Notes under the pieces: generated by a model
What the model saw: the letters and a program-made list of their open reading frames with translations, nothing else
What the model was told of the DNA's origin: nothing
Database searches by the model: none
Shown: positions 1 to 4,748 of the stretch, in pieces
Numbering within the stretch: position 1 is the stretch's first letter
Layout: the number at the start of each line of letters is the position of its first letter
Assembly (NCBI GenBank): GCA_016793585.1
Contig: JAEUJR010000285.1
Coordinates: forward strand, 1-6,020
Source of the DNA: Archangium sp.
GTDB taxonomy: Bacteria > Myxococcota > Myxococcia > Myxococcales > Myxococcaceae
Length of the DNA: 6,020 bases
Direction of reading: 5' to 3'
Translations under genes and position numbers: made by a program

Positions 1-74
1 AACGTCGGCCCCGGCCGGAACCACACCACCGACAGGCCGAGCATCAGCGTCGCCGCGAGAAAGAACCGCTGCAT
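1..74 (-). CDS. 5' end of a leftward gene with an N-terminal membrane or signal segment
   Basis: Reading leftward from an ATG at 74-72, the frame stays open to the window edge for 24 complete codons. The peptide begins MQRFFLAATLMLGLSVVWF and then turns Arg/Pro-rich (RPGPT). A basic residue followed by about 16 hydrophobic residues is the usual form of a signal peptide or N-terminal membrane anchor. No clear Shine-Dalgarno site precedes the ATG. The gene would be divergent from the rightward gene at 134, leaving a 59-base gap. Too little is present to name a family. The call rests only on the open frame and the hydrophobic N-terminus. Confidence 0.4.
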   Translation of the reverse strand, partial: MQRFFLAATLMLGLSVVWFRPGPT

Positions 75-120
75 CGCGCGCGCGTTTGTCACGCCGATCC
101 AACCGGAGCAACGACCTCGC

Positions 121-126
121 TACACT
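121..126 (+). promoter_or_regulatory. possible -10 box close to the start at 134
   Basis: TACACT matches four of six bases of TATAAT and ends 7 bases before the ATG at 134, which would give a transcript with almost no leader. No convincing -35 box lies 16-18 bases upstream. The absence of a Shine-Dalgarno site at this ATG fits a leaderless message. This is inference from spacing only. Confidence 0.25.
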
Positions 127-133
127 GCAGGGC

Positions 134-802
134 ATGTTCGCTGCTGCGCTCGGGATCGTCATCGCCGCCACGCCTTCGATCGACGTCGCCCTCGGCCAAC
201 TCTGTGATGCTCGGCTCGCTCCAAGGGAGTTCTGCGAGACGTTCACCACCTGCGCTCCCGGAAAGAAGAGCGCCTGCGCGGGCGACAACCACAAGACCGT
301 TCAAGCCGACGACGACTGGAGCGAGTGGAGCTGCGAGATCGATCGCAAGAACGGCTACCTCGAGTGCACGCAGAAGACCCACCTCACCACCGGCCCAGGC
401 ACCGGAGACGTCTTCGACTCGCACTGGCAGGCCGCGCTCTTCGTCTCGAAGGGCCACATCACCGTCGGCCTCTCGACGCTGGGAGACCGCCCACAAGCCG
501 CCTTCTTCAGCCCTGACGGTCAAGCCTGGTCGAAGATCGACCCGCTCCCGAAGCTCAGCGCCGCGACGTTCGCGCTCAAGGAGCCGCGACCTCCGAAGAA
601 AGACGCGGACCACTTCCAGGCCGAGTTCTTCGTCGAGCTCACCCTGCCCCGTGAAGGAACGACGATCTCCGCCGAGGGCCGCTGGGTGAACACGTTCCGT
701 GACGACAGCGGCTACGGCCAGCGCGACACCCAGCTCTCCACGGCGTCTCTGCTCCTCGATTGGAACGCGACGACGGGGAAGTTCTCCGTGAACCGTCAGT
801 GA
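134..802 (+). CDS. probable exported six-cysteine protein, unknown function
   Basis: The protein has 222 residues from the ATG at 134. The N-terminus is hydrophobic for about 21 residues (MFAAALGIVIAATPSIDVALG), consistent with a signal peptide that could be cut before Gln22, although it lacks the usual basic n-region. An in-frame TTG at 86 would add 16 residues including several Arg and so supply that region, but it has no ribosome site and crowds the divergent gene. The six cysteines all lie in the first third of the protein (24, 34, 40, 48, 67, 78), which suggests up to three disulfides outside the cytoplasm. The rest is a mixed beta-rich sequence with charged loops and no motif I recognise. 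It converges on the His-rich gene, and the two stops overlap by 7 bases. No family is assigned. That it is a real gene is supported by consistent codon choice and the exported-type N-terminus. Confidence 0.6.
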   Translation: MFAAALGIVIAATPSIDVALGQLCDARLAPREFCETFTTCAPGKKSACAGDNHKTVQADDDWSEWSCEIDRKNGYLECTQKTHLTTGPGTGDVFDSHWQAALFVSKGHITVGLSTLGDRPQAAFFSPDGQAWSKIDPLPKLSAATFALKEPRPPKKDADHFQAEFFVELTLPREGTTISAEGRWVNTFRDDSGYGQRDTQLSTASLLLDWNATTGKFSVNRQ

Positions 803-1098
803 TCGTGCCCATGGCCATGTGCGTGGCCATGCTTGTGCTTCGTCACCGTGCCATCGGCGTTCACGTGCTCATGCTCATGTTCGTGCTCATGGCCTGAGTC
901 GCCGTGCGAGTGCGAGGCGCCGTCATGCGCGTGCGTGTGCTCGACCGTCTTCCCCGACGCGTCCGTGTGCGTGTGCGCGCCGCCGTGATCGTGCGAGTGC
1001 CCATGCCCGTGCGGGTGGCTGTGCCGGTACTTCGAGCCGTCGGGCATCAGGTGTTCGTGTTCATGCTCGTGTGAATGGTCGTGATCGCCGTGCGCCAT
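796..1098 (-). CDS. His-rich metal-binding-type small protein, 100 residues
   Basis: The protein has 100 residues, of which 33 are His, mostly in alternating H-x-H runs with Glu, Gly, Ser, Asp or Ala between. It starts MAHGDHDHSHEHEHEH and ends GHAHGHGHDH. Such composition is known from Ni, Zn, Cu or Co binding tails and storage or chaperone proteins, so binding of divalent metal is a reasonable inference, though the metal cannot be told. There is no signal peptide, membrane segment or cysteine, so it is probably cytoplasmic. The start at 1098 is chosen over an in-frame ATG 13 codons upstream because GGGAGG lies 5 bases before it. It is divergent from the microcompartment operon across 112 bases and could share control with it, or simply be a neighbour. 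The low complexity makes homology naming unsafe. Confidence 0.75.
   Translation of the reverse strand: MAHGDHDHSHEHEHEHLMPDGSKYRHSHPHGHGHSHDHGGAHTHTDASGKTVEHTHAHDGASHSHGDSGHEHEHEHEHVNADGTVTKHKHGHAHGHGHDH
799..1068 (-). repeat. three related His-block modules inside the His-rich protein
   Basis: Residues 11-38 (985-1068) and 73-100 (799-882) align without gaps over 28 positions with 17 identities. Each runs EHEHEH, a turn containing Asp-Gly, a short polar stretch, then alternating His. A weaker middle copy covers residues 42-58 (925-975), with HTH, a Ser-Gly turn and HTHAH. The protein therefore appears to be built by internal duplication of a His-block / turn / His-block unit. Confidence 0.65.
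810..831. terminator. hairpin just after the gene at 134-802, doubtful terminator
   Basis: CATGGCCA at 810-817 pairs perfectly with TGGCCATG at 824-831 around a 6-base loop. It begins 8 bases after the stop at 802, where a terminator would be expected, but there is no T run after it. It lies inside the His-rich coding sequence, where alternating Gly-His and Ala-His codons naturally create such symmetry. Function is uncertain. Confidence 0.22.
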
Positions 1099-1103
1099 CG
1101 AAG

Positions 1104-1109
1104 CCTCCC
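1104..1109 (-). promoter_or_regulatory. ribosome binding site that sets the His-rich protein start
   Basis: On the minus strand GGGAGG lies 5 bases before the ATG at 1098. It decides that start over the ATG at 1137, which has no comparable site and would add 13 residues lacking the His pattern. Confidence 0.7.
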
Positions 1110-1144
1110 AAGCGAAAGTGACGCGCGAGGCTATCACGCAGTCC

Positions 1145-1173
1145 TTGTCATCCCCGGAGCGGTCTCCTACAAA
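1145..1173 (+). promoter_or_regulatory. sigma-70-type promoter of the microcompartment operon
   Basis: TTGTCA at 1145-1150 (five of six to TTGACA) and TACAAA at 1168-1173 (four of six to TATAAT) are exactly 17 bases apart. Transcription would begin near 1180, giving a leader of about 30 bases before the TTG start at 1211. It lies in the only sizeable gap upstream of the operon. No clear operator palindrome was found around it, and no matching promoter was evident for the leftward His-rich gene. Confidence 0.55.
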
Positions 1174-1201
1174 CCCGCGTCGTTTCCTCGTCTTTTCGCT
1201 C

Positions 1202-1207
1202 GGAGGG
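1202..1207 (+). promoter_or_regulatory. ribosome binding site supporting a TTG start at 1211
   Basis: GGAGGG lies 3 bases before the TTG at 1211 (GGAGG at 1202-1206 lies 4 bases before it). This strong site, together with the family's usual N-terminus, argues that translation starts at TTG and not at the in-frame ATG at 1118. The ATG at 1118 also lies upstream of the likely promoter. Confidence 0.7.
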
Positions 1208-1210
1208 GCA

Positions 1211-1849
1211 TTGTCGACCTCGCTTCGTGCCTACGTTTTCCTGGACTCGCTCCAGCCTCAGCTCGCGGCTCACATCTGCACCACGTGCCGCGGCTATTTC
1301 CCCACCCCCTACGTCGCGTCGCTCTTCATGGAGATCGCGCCGGGTATGGCCATTCACCGCCTGATGGACGTGGCGTTGAAGTCGACCAGCGTGCAGCCCG
1401 CCACCCTCGTCGTCGAGCGCGCCTACGGCATGCTCGAGCTCCACTCTGACGACAAGGGCGAGGTGCGCAGCGCCGGTGAAGCGGTGCTCAAGCACATGGG
1501 CGTCGCCGAGAATGATCGCCTCAAGCCGCGCATCGTCTCGAACACCATCATTCGCGCCATCGAGCCGATGCACGCGATGATCCTCGACAAGATCCGCTTC
1601 GGGTCGATGATCGAGCCCGGCCAGTCGCTCTTCATTCTCGAGTGCGAGCCCGCCGCCTACGCCGCCTTCGCTGCGAACGAGGCCGAGAAGGCCGCCAACG
1701 TGAAGCTCATCGACGTGATGACCTTCGGCGCGTTCGGCCGTCTGTACCTCGCGGGCAGCGAGTCGGAGATCGACTCCGCCGCGCAGGCCGCCATCGCCGC
1801 GATTCAGTCGATCTCGGGCAAAGAGCCGCCCCAGTTCAAGGACAAGTGA
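1211..1849 (+). CDS. BMC-T shell protein, double-stacked permuted type (HO BMC-T2/T3-like)
   Basis: This is a shell trimer subunit of a bacterial microcompartment, with two fused BMC folds in 212 residues, the family's usual size. It starts at TTG 1211 (MSTSLRAYVFLDSLQPQL), which matches the N-terminus of Haliangium BMC-T2/T3 and CcmP-like proteins. The first domain covers about 1-105 and the second about 106-203. Glu69-Arg70 sit in VVERAYG, the place of the pore-gating Glu/Arg pair known from CcmP. This type is known to form pseudohexameric trimers that stack face to face with a gated central pore, and is thought to pass larger molecules such as cofactors. The second half carries NEAEKAANVKLIDVMTFGAFGR, typical of the permuted domain, around residues 156-177. 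An oddity is Cys23-Thr-Thr-Cys26 in the first domain; I recall no cysteines there in H. ochraceum. It is the first gene of the operon. Confidence 0.9.
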   Translation: MSTSLRAYVFLDSLQPQLAAHICTTCRGYFPTPYVASLFMEIAPGMAIHRLMDVALKSTSVQPATLVVERAYGMLELHSDDKGEVRSAGEAVLKHMGVAENDRLKPRIVSNTIIRAIEPMHAMILDKIRFGSMIEPGQSLFILECEPAAYAAFAANEAEKAANVKLIDVMTFGAFGRLYLAGSESEIDSAAQAAIAAIQSISGKEPPQFKDK

Positions 1850-1903
1850 TCTTCGTTTTTCGCATCTTCACCGCCGCACTTCGTTTCAAGGAGTTGAACG
1901 CAC

Positions 1904-2212
1904 ATGGCTGACGCACTGGGAATGATCGAGACCAAGGGCTTCGTGGGCATGGTGGAAGCCGCCGACGCCGCGGTGAAGGCCGCCAAGGTCGAGCTCGTGG
2001 GCTACGAGAAGATCGGCGGCGGGTACGTGACGATGGTCGTCCGTGGCGACGTCGCCGCGGTCAAGGCGGCCATCGAGGCCGGCGCCCGTGGCGCTGAGCG
2101 TGTCGGCGAGCTCGTCTCGACGCACGTCATCCCCCGCCCGCACGTCAACATCGACCTCGTGCTCCCCCTCGGCCGCCTCGAGCAGGCCAAGGCCGAGTCG
2201 GGTCAGAAGTAA
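1904..2212 (+). CDS. BMC-H hexameric shell protein
   Basis: The protein has 102 residues and one BMC domain (about 4-90). It is the main hexagonal facet tile of the shell. The N-terminus [19 protein letters not shown] is the standard strand and helix of the PduA/CcmK/Haliangium BMC-H family. [18 protein letters not shown] follows, with Gly38-Gly39-Gly40 at the position of the central pore loop. The later [10 protein letters not shown] (75-84) is the conserved edge region that contributes hexamer contacts. A run of small and Gly residues at the pore, as in the Haliangium protein, suggests an open pore for small polar metabolites. AAGGAG lies 10 bases before the ATG. The 54-base gap from the previous gene is the longest in the operon; I see no hairpin in it, so it may mainly serve to give this abundant protein its own ribosome site. 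The short charged tail after residue 90 varies in the family. Confidence 0.95.
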   Translation: MADALGMIETKGFVGMVEAADAAVKAAKVELVGYEKIGGGYVTMVVRGDVAAVKAAIEAGARGAERVGELVSTHVIPRPHVNIDLVLPLGRLEQAKAESGQK

Positions 2213-2227
2213 CCGAGAGGCGCCGCG

Positions 2228-2515
2228 ATGCTGCTCGGCAAAGTGGTGGGCACCGTGGTGTCCACCCGCAAAGAGCCCACGCTCGACGGGTCGACGTTCC
2301 TCGTGGTGCGAGGGCTCGACACCGAGGGCAAGCCGACCTCCACGCTCGTCGTGGCGGTCGATGCCGTCGGCGCTGGCGTCGGCGAGGTGGTGCTGTACGC
2401 GTCGGGGTCTTCCGCGCGGCAGACCGAGATGACGAAGGATCGGCCGGTCGACGCCGTGATCATGGCGATCGTCGATCAGCTCGAAGTCGGCGGCACCCTC
2501 ACCGACGTCAAGTGA
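2228..2515 (+). CDS. BMC-P pentameric vertex protein (EutN/CcmL family)
   Basis: The protein has 95 residues, the normal length for the EutN/CcmL family. Its pentamers cap the twelve vertices and close the shell. The signs are [17 protein letters not shown] at the N-terminus, the conserved [21 protein letters not shown] in the middle (about 44-64) and [15 protein letters not shown] near the C-terminus, all hallmarks of the fold. Only one BMC-P gene is present here, whereas the H. ochraceum genome has additional BMC-P genes at another locus. GAGAGG lies 7 bases before the ATG and the gap from the BMC-H gene is 15 bases. Its TGA overlaps the GTG start of the next gene (GTGA), so the downstream small protein is probably made by reinitiating ribosomes. 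Confidence 0.95.
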   Translation: MLLGKVVGTVVSTRKEPTLDGSTFLVVRGLDTEGKPTSTLVVAVDAVGAGVGEVVLYASGSSARQTEMTKDRPVDAVIMAIVDQLEVGGTLTDVK

Positions 2516-2727
2516 GGCAACGCCCTGCCAGTCAGCCGCTCCGCTCCTCTCGTGCGCTCGAGGTTCGTGCGCGTGAGGCCGTGGAGCGCGCCATCACCCA
2601 CGATGGCTGCGATCGCGTGTTGATCGTCTACGAGAAGGCCGACCGCGTGAGTCGAACCGTGCCCGCTGCCCGCGTGTACGGAGAAGACTCGAACGGCGAC
2701 CCCAAGAAGCTCGAGGTGCTGCGATGA
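2512..2727 (+). CDS. unrecognised 71-residue protein coupled between BMC-P and aldehyde dehydrogenase
   Basis: It starts at a GTG that overlaps the BMC-P stop by four bases (GTGA) and ends in a TGA that overlaps the aldehyde dehydrogenase start (ATGA). Such tight double coupling is strong evidence that it is translated. The protein is mildly basic (15 Arg/Lys against 11 Asp/Glu) with one cysteine (Cys33). Residues 10-29 ([20 protein letters not shown]) look like an amphipathic helix with Leu16, Ala20, Ala23/Val24 and Ala27/Ile28 on one face. Residues 35-56 look like two beta strands ([10 protein letters not shown] and [10 protein letters not shown]). I know no family for it. Its position suggests a part in cargo loading or assembly, but that is inference. 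The first 21 codons use more A/T third bases than the rest, so a later GTG at 2581 (48 residues) is a possible start, though its GAGG is only 2 bases away. Confidence 0.65.
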   Translation: MRQRPASQPLRSSRALEVRAREAVERAITHDGCDRVLIVYEKADRVSRTVPAARVYGEDSNGDPKKLEVLR

Positions 2728-4145
2728 ACGAGTCTCAGCTGAACGCCATCGTCGAACAGGTCGTTCGCAAGCTCTCGAGCGAGCTGAACAAGGCGCCGTC
2801 GTCACCACCGAAGAGCGCTGCGCCCGCCGTGCACAGCAAGCGGCCCGGCATCTTCGACGACTTCGACGCCGCCGGTGCTGCCGCCACGAAGGCCCAGCAG
2901 CAGTGGGTGCGCACGAGCGTCGAGACGCGTGAGCGCGTGATCGAAGCGATGCGTGAGACCTCGCGCCGCGTCGCCGACGAGATCTCGCACATGGCCGTCG
3001 CCGAGACGGGCCTCGGCAACGTGAAGGACAAGATTCAGAAGAACCTGCTGGTGGCGAACAAGACGCCCGGCATGGAGATCTTGAAGCCCATCGCCGTCAC
3101 CGGCGATCACGGCCTCATGCTGCTCGAGCGCGCGCCCTTCGGCGTCATCGGGGCCATCACGCCCTCGACCAACGCGACCGAGACGGTCATCAACAACGGC
3201 ATCGGCATGGTGGCCGGTGGCAACGCGGTCGTCTTCAACCTGCACCCTTCGGCCAAGGGCGTCGGCTGCTTCCTCATCTCGAAGCTGAACGAGGCCATCG
3301 TCGCGGCAGGTGGCCCGGCCAACCTCATCGTCACCATCGGCAGCCCGAGCATCGAGACCGCTCAGGCGCTGATGAAGCACCCGTCGATTCGCCTCATCGT
3401 GGTCACGGGTGGCCCGGCCGTCGTGAAGGCCGCGATGAACTCGGGCAAACGCGCCATCGCCGCAGGCCCGGGAAATCCACCGGCCGTCGTCGACGAGACC
3501 GCCGATCTCGATCGCGCCGCGAAAGACATCGTCGACGGTGCTTCGCTCGACAACAACATCGTCTGCATCGTCGAGAAGGAGATCTTCGCGGTCGACTCCA
3601 TCGCCGATCAGCTCAAGAAGAACATGGCGAAGTACGGCGGCTTCGAAGTGCCGTCGTCGGCCATCAACCGCCTCGAAAAGCTGGTCGTGCATGACGGCCA
3701 CGCGCACCGTGACTGGGTCGGCAAAGACGCGACGAAGATCGCCGAGGCCGCTGGCTTCCGCGCGCCGTCGGGCACGCGGCTGCTCTTCGCCGAGGTCGAC
3801 CCGACGCACCCGTTCGTTCAAGCCGAACTCTTGATGCCCGTCGTCGGCTTCTCGCGCCTCAAGACGGTCGAAGACTGCATCGCCGCCGCGCTCCAGGCCG
3901 AGCACGGCTTCGGGCACACCGCGACGATGCACTCGACCAACATCGATCACCTCTCCGAGATGGCGAAGGTGGTGAACACGTCGATCTTCGTGAAGAACGG
4001 CCCCTCGTTCGCTGGCCTCGGCTTGACGGGAGAGGGCTACACGTCGTTCACGATCGCCTCGCCCACGGGCGAAGGGCTCACCACGGCCATCAGCTTCACG
4101 CGCGAGCGCCGCTGCACCCTCAAAGACTCGTTCCGCATCATCTGA
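2724..4145 (+). CDS. CoA-acylating aldehyde dehydrogenase, PduP/EutE type, with encapsulation peptide
   Basis: This is the core enzyme of the microcompartment: aldehyde + CoA + NAD+ to acyl-CoA + NADH, inside the shell. It has 473 residues. Residues 1-21 ([20 protein letters not shown] and one more) form an amphipathic helix of the encapsulation-peptide kind, joined by a Pro/Ser/Ala-rich linker (about 22-40) to the catalytic body. Family signatures are ERAPFGVIGAITPSTN (135-150), TGGPAVVKAAM (228-238, nucleotide binding), AAGPGNPPAVVDET (246-259), and DNNIVCIVEKE (276-286) with catalytic Cys281. Glu368 in AELLMPV and the C-terminal RRCTLKDSFRII also fit the acylating subfamily. GAGG lies 7 bases before the ATG, which overlaps the previous stop. 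In H. ochraceum the counterpart is grouped with a deoxyribose-phosphate aldolase, making acetaldehyde the likely substrate there. Here the substrate is not shown by the sequence. No missing key residue or frameshift was seen. Confidence 0.95.
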   Translation: MNESQLNAIVEQVVRKLSSELNKAPSSPPKSAAPAVHSKRPGIFDDFDAAGAAATKAQQQWVRTSVETRERVIEAMRETSRRVADEISHMAVAETGLGNVKDKIQKNLLVANKTPGMEILKPIAVTGDHGLMLLERAPFGVIGAITPSTNATETVINNGIGMVAGGNAVVFNLHPSAKGVGCFLISKLNEAIVAAGGPANLIVTIGSPSIETAQALMKHPSIRLIVVTGGPAVVKAAMNSGKRAIAAGPGNPPAVVDETADLDRAAKDIVDGASLDNNIVCIVEKEIFAVDSIADQLKKNMAKYGGFEVPSSAINRLEKLVVHDGHAHRDWVGKDATKIAEAAGFRAPSGTRLLFAEVDPTHPFVQAELLMPVVGFSRLKTVEDCIAAALQAEHGFGHTATMHSTNIDHLSEMAKVVNTSIFVKNGPSFAGLGLTGEGYTSFTIASPTGEGLTTAISFTRERRCTLKDSFRII

Positions 4146-4147
4146 AC

Positions 4148-4711
4148 GTGCCCATCGACCTGCCCGGTCCAGCGCTCGGCCTCTTCGAGCTGGAGTCCCT
4201 CGCGAGGGGCCCGGTGGTGGCAGACGCGATTCTCAAACAGGCGCGCGTGCGCATCGCGATCGCCGAGGCCGTGTCTCCCGGCAAGTACCTGCTCGTGTTC
4301 TCGGGTGACGTCGGCGAGGCCGAGGAGTCGTTCAAGGCGGGCCTCGAAGCGGCTGGTCCCCGGTTGCTCGACAAGCTCTTCCTGCCGCACATCGCCGAAG
4401 GGGTCGTCAGCGCGCTCGATGGCGTGTTCGCGAAGGTGGGCGCCGAGGACGCCGTGGGGCTGGTCGAGCTCCACACCGTCGCCGCGACCCTGCTCGCGGC
4501 CGACGCAGCGCTGAAGCAGGCGCGCGTTCAGCTCACCGCGCTGCACCTCGCGAAGGGCATCGGCGGCAAAGGCTGGTTCTCGCTGTCGGGTGTGCAGCAC
4601 GACGTCGAGGCTGCACTCCAAGGCGCCGCGGCTGCCGTGGAGCCCTCGCTGCTCGTCGCGACCGAGCTGATCCAACGGCCGCACGCCGAGCTGCGAGGAC
4701 GGGTGGTGTAA
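4148..4711 (+). CDS. BMC-T shell protein, single-layer type (HO BMC-T1-like)
   Basis: This is a tandem-domain shell protein of 187 residues whose trimers replace hexamers in the facets. Domain one runs about 8-85 (ALGLFELESLARGPVVADAI) and domain two about 102-180 (AVGLVELHTVAATLLAADAA). Both carry the same ADAxLKQARV helix (residues 25-34 and 118-127), which shows the internal duplication. Pore-side loops are SPGKYLLVFSGD (43-54) and GIGGKGWFSLSG (137-148). It closely resembles Haliangium BMC-T1, the non-permuted trimer that does not stack. It starts at GTG 4148, two bases after the dehydrogenase stop and with no ribosome site of its own, so translation is probably coupled. It ends the operon. 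Both BMC-T types are thus encoded, as in the structurally solved Haliangium shell. Confidence 0.92.
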   Translation: MPIDLPGPALGLFELESLARGPVVADAILKQARVRIAIAEAVSPGKYLLVFSGDVGEAEESFKAGLEAAGPRLLDKLFLPHIAEGVVSALDGVFAKVGAEDAVGLVELHTVAATLLAADAALKQARVQLTALHLAKGIGGKGWFSLSGVQHDVEAALQGAAAAVEPSLLVATELIQRPHAELRGRVV

Positions 4712-4719
4712 CTTCCTGA

Positions 4720-4738
4720 CGGGCCAGTAGGCTGCCCG
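4720..4738 (+). terminator. weak bulged hairpin after the operon, doubtful terminator
   Basis: CGGGCCAG (4720-4727) can pair with CTGCCCG (4732-4738) using seven pairs, one bulged C and a TAGG loop. It starts 9 bases after the operon stop. There is no T run, so it is not a classic intrinsic terminator. It also overlaps a possible -10 box (TAGGCT, 4728-4733) for the next gene, a -10-like hexamer 15 bases before an ATG that has no ribosome site. Which of these roles is real, if either, cannot be told. Confidence 0.2.
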
Positions 4739-4748
4739 CGCTCGCTGC

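Larger units (their letters stand above)
1211..4711 (+). other. Haliangium-type bacterial microcompartment operon
   Basis: Six genes lie on one strand: double-stacked BMC-T, BMC-H, BMC-P, a 71-residue protein, acylating aldehyde dehydrogenase and single-layer BMC-T. Spacings are 54, 15, -4, -4 and 2 bases, so all are probably one transcript from the promoter near 1145-1173. Apart from the 71-residue gene, the order is the one I recall for Hoch_5816 to Hoch_5812 in Haliangium ochraceum. No aldolase, diol dehydratase, ammonia lyase, alcohol dehydrogenase or phosphotransacylase is included. No clear intrinsic terminator with a T run follows 4711. Confidence 0.85.

Noticed and set aside
89..613. 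Leftward frame of 174 codons opposite the six-cysteine protein
   Set aside because: It is rich in Arg, Glu and Val with no recognisable fold, and is antisense to a frame with a signal-like N-terminus and clustered cysteines.
819..1121. Rightward frame of 100 codons opposite the His-rich gene
   Set aside because: Its Arg/Ala/His-rich reading is the complement of alternating His codons. The leftward frame has a good ribosome site and ordered modules, so it is preferred.
1156..1167. GGAG/CTCC symmetry between the -35 and -10 boxes as an operator
   Set aside because: Only four bases pair on each side around four unpaired bases, which is expected by chance in GC-rich DNA.
1118..1210. N-terminal extension of the first BMC-T from the ATG at 1118
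   Set aside because: The added 31 residues match nothing in the family, precede the likely transcription start and have no ribosome site. The TTG at 1211 has a strong one.
2802..3950. Leftward open frame of 382 codons opposite the dehydrogenase
   Set aside because: The composition is Asp/Arg/Val-biased as expected for the complement of a GC-rich gene. It has no motif and covers a certain PduP/EutE-type gene.
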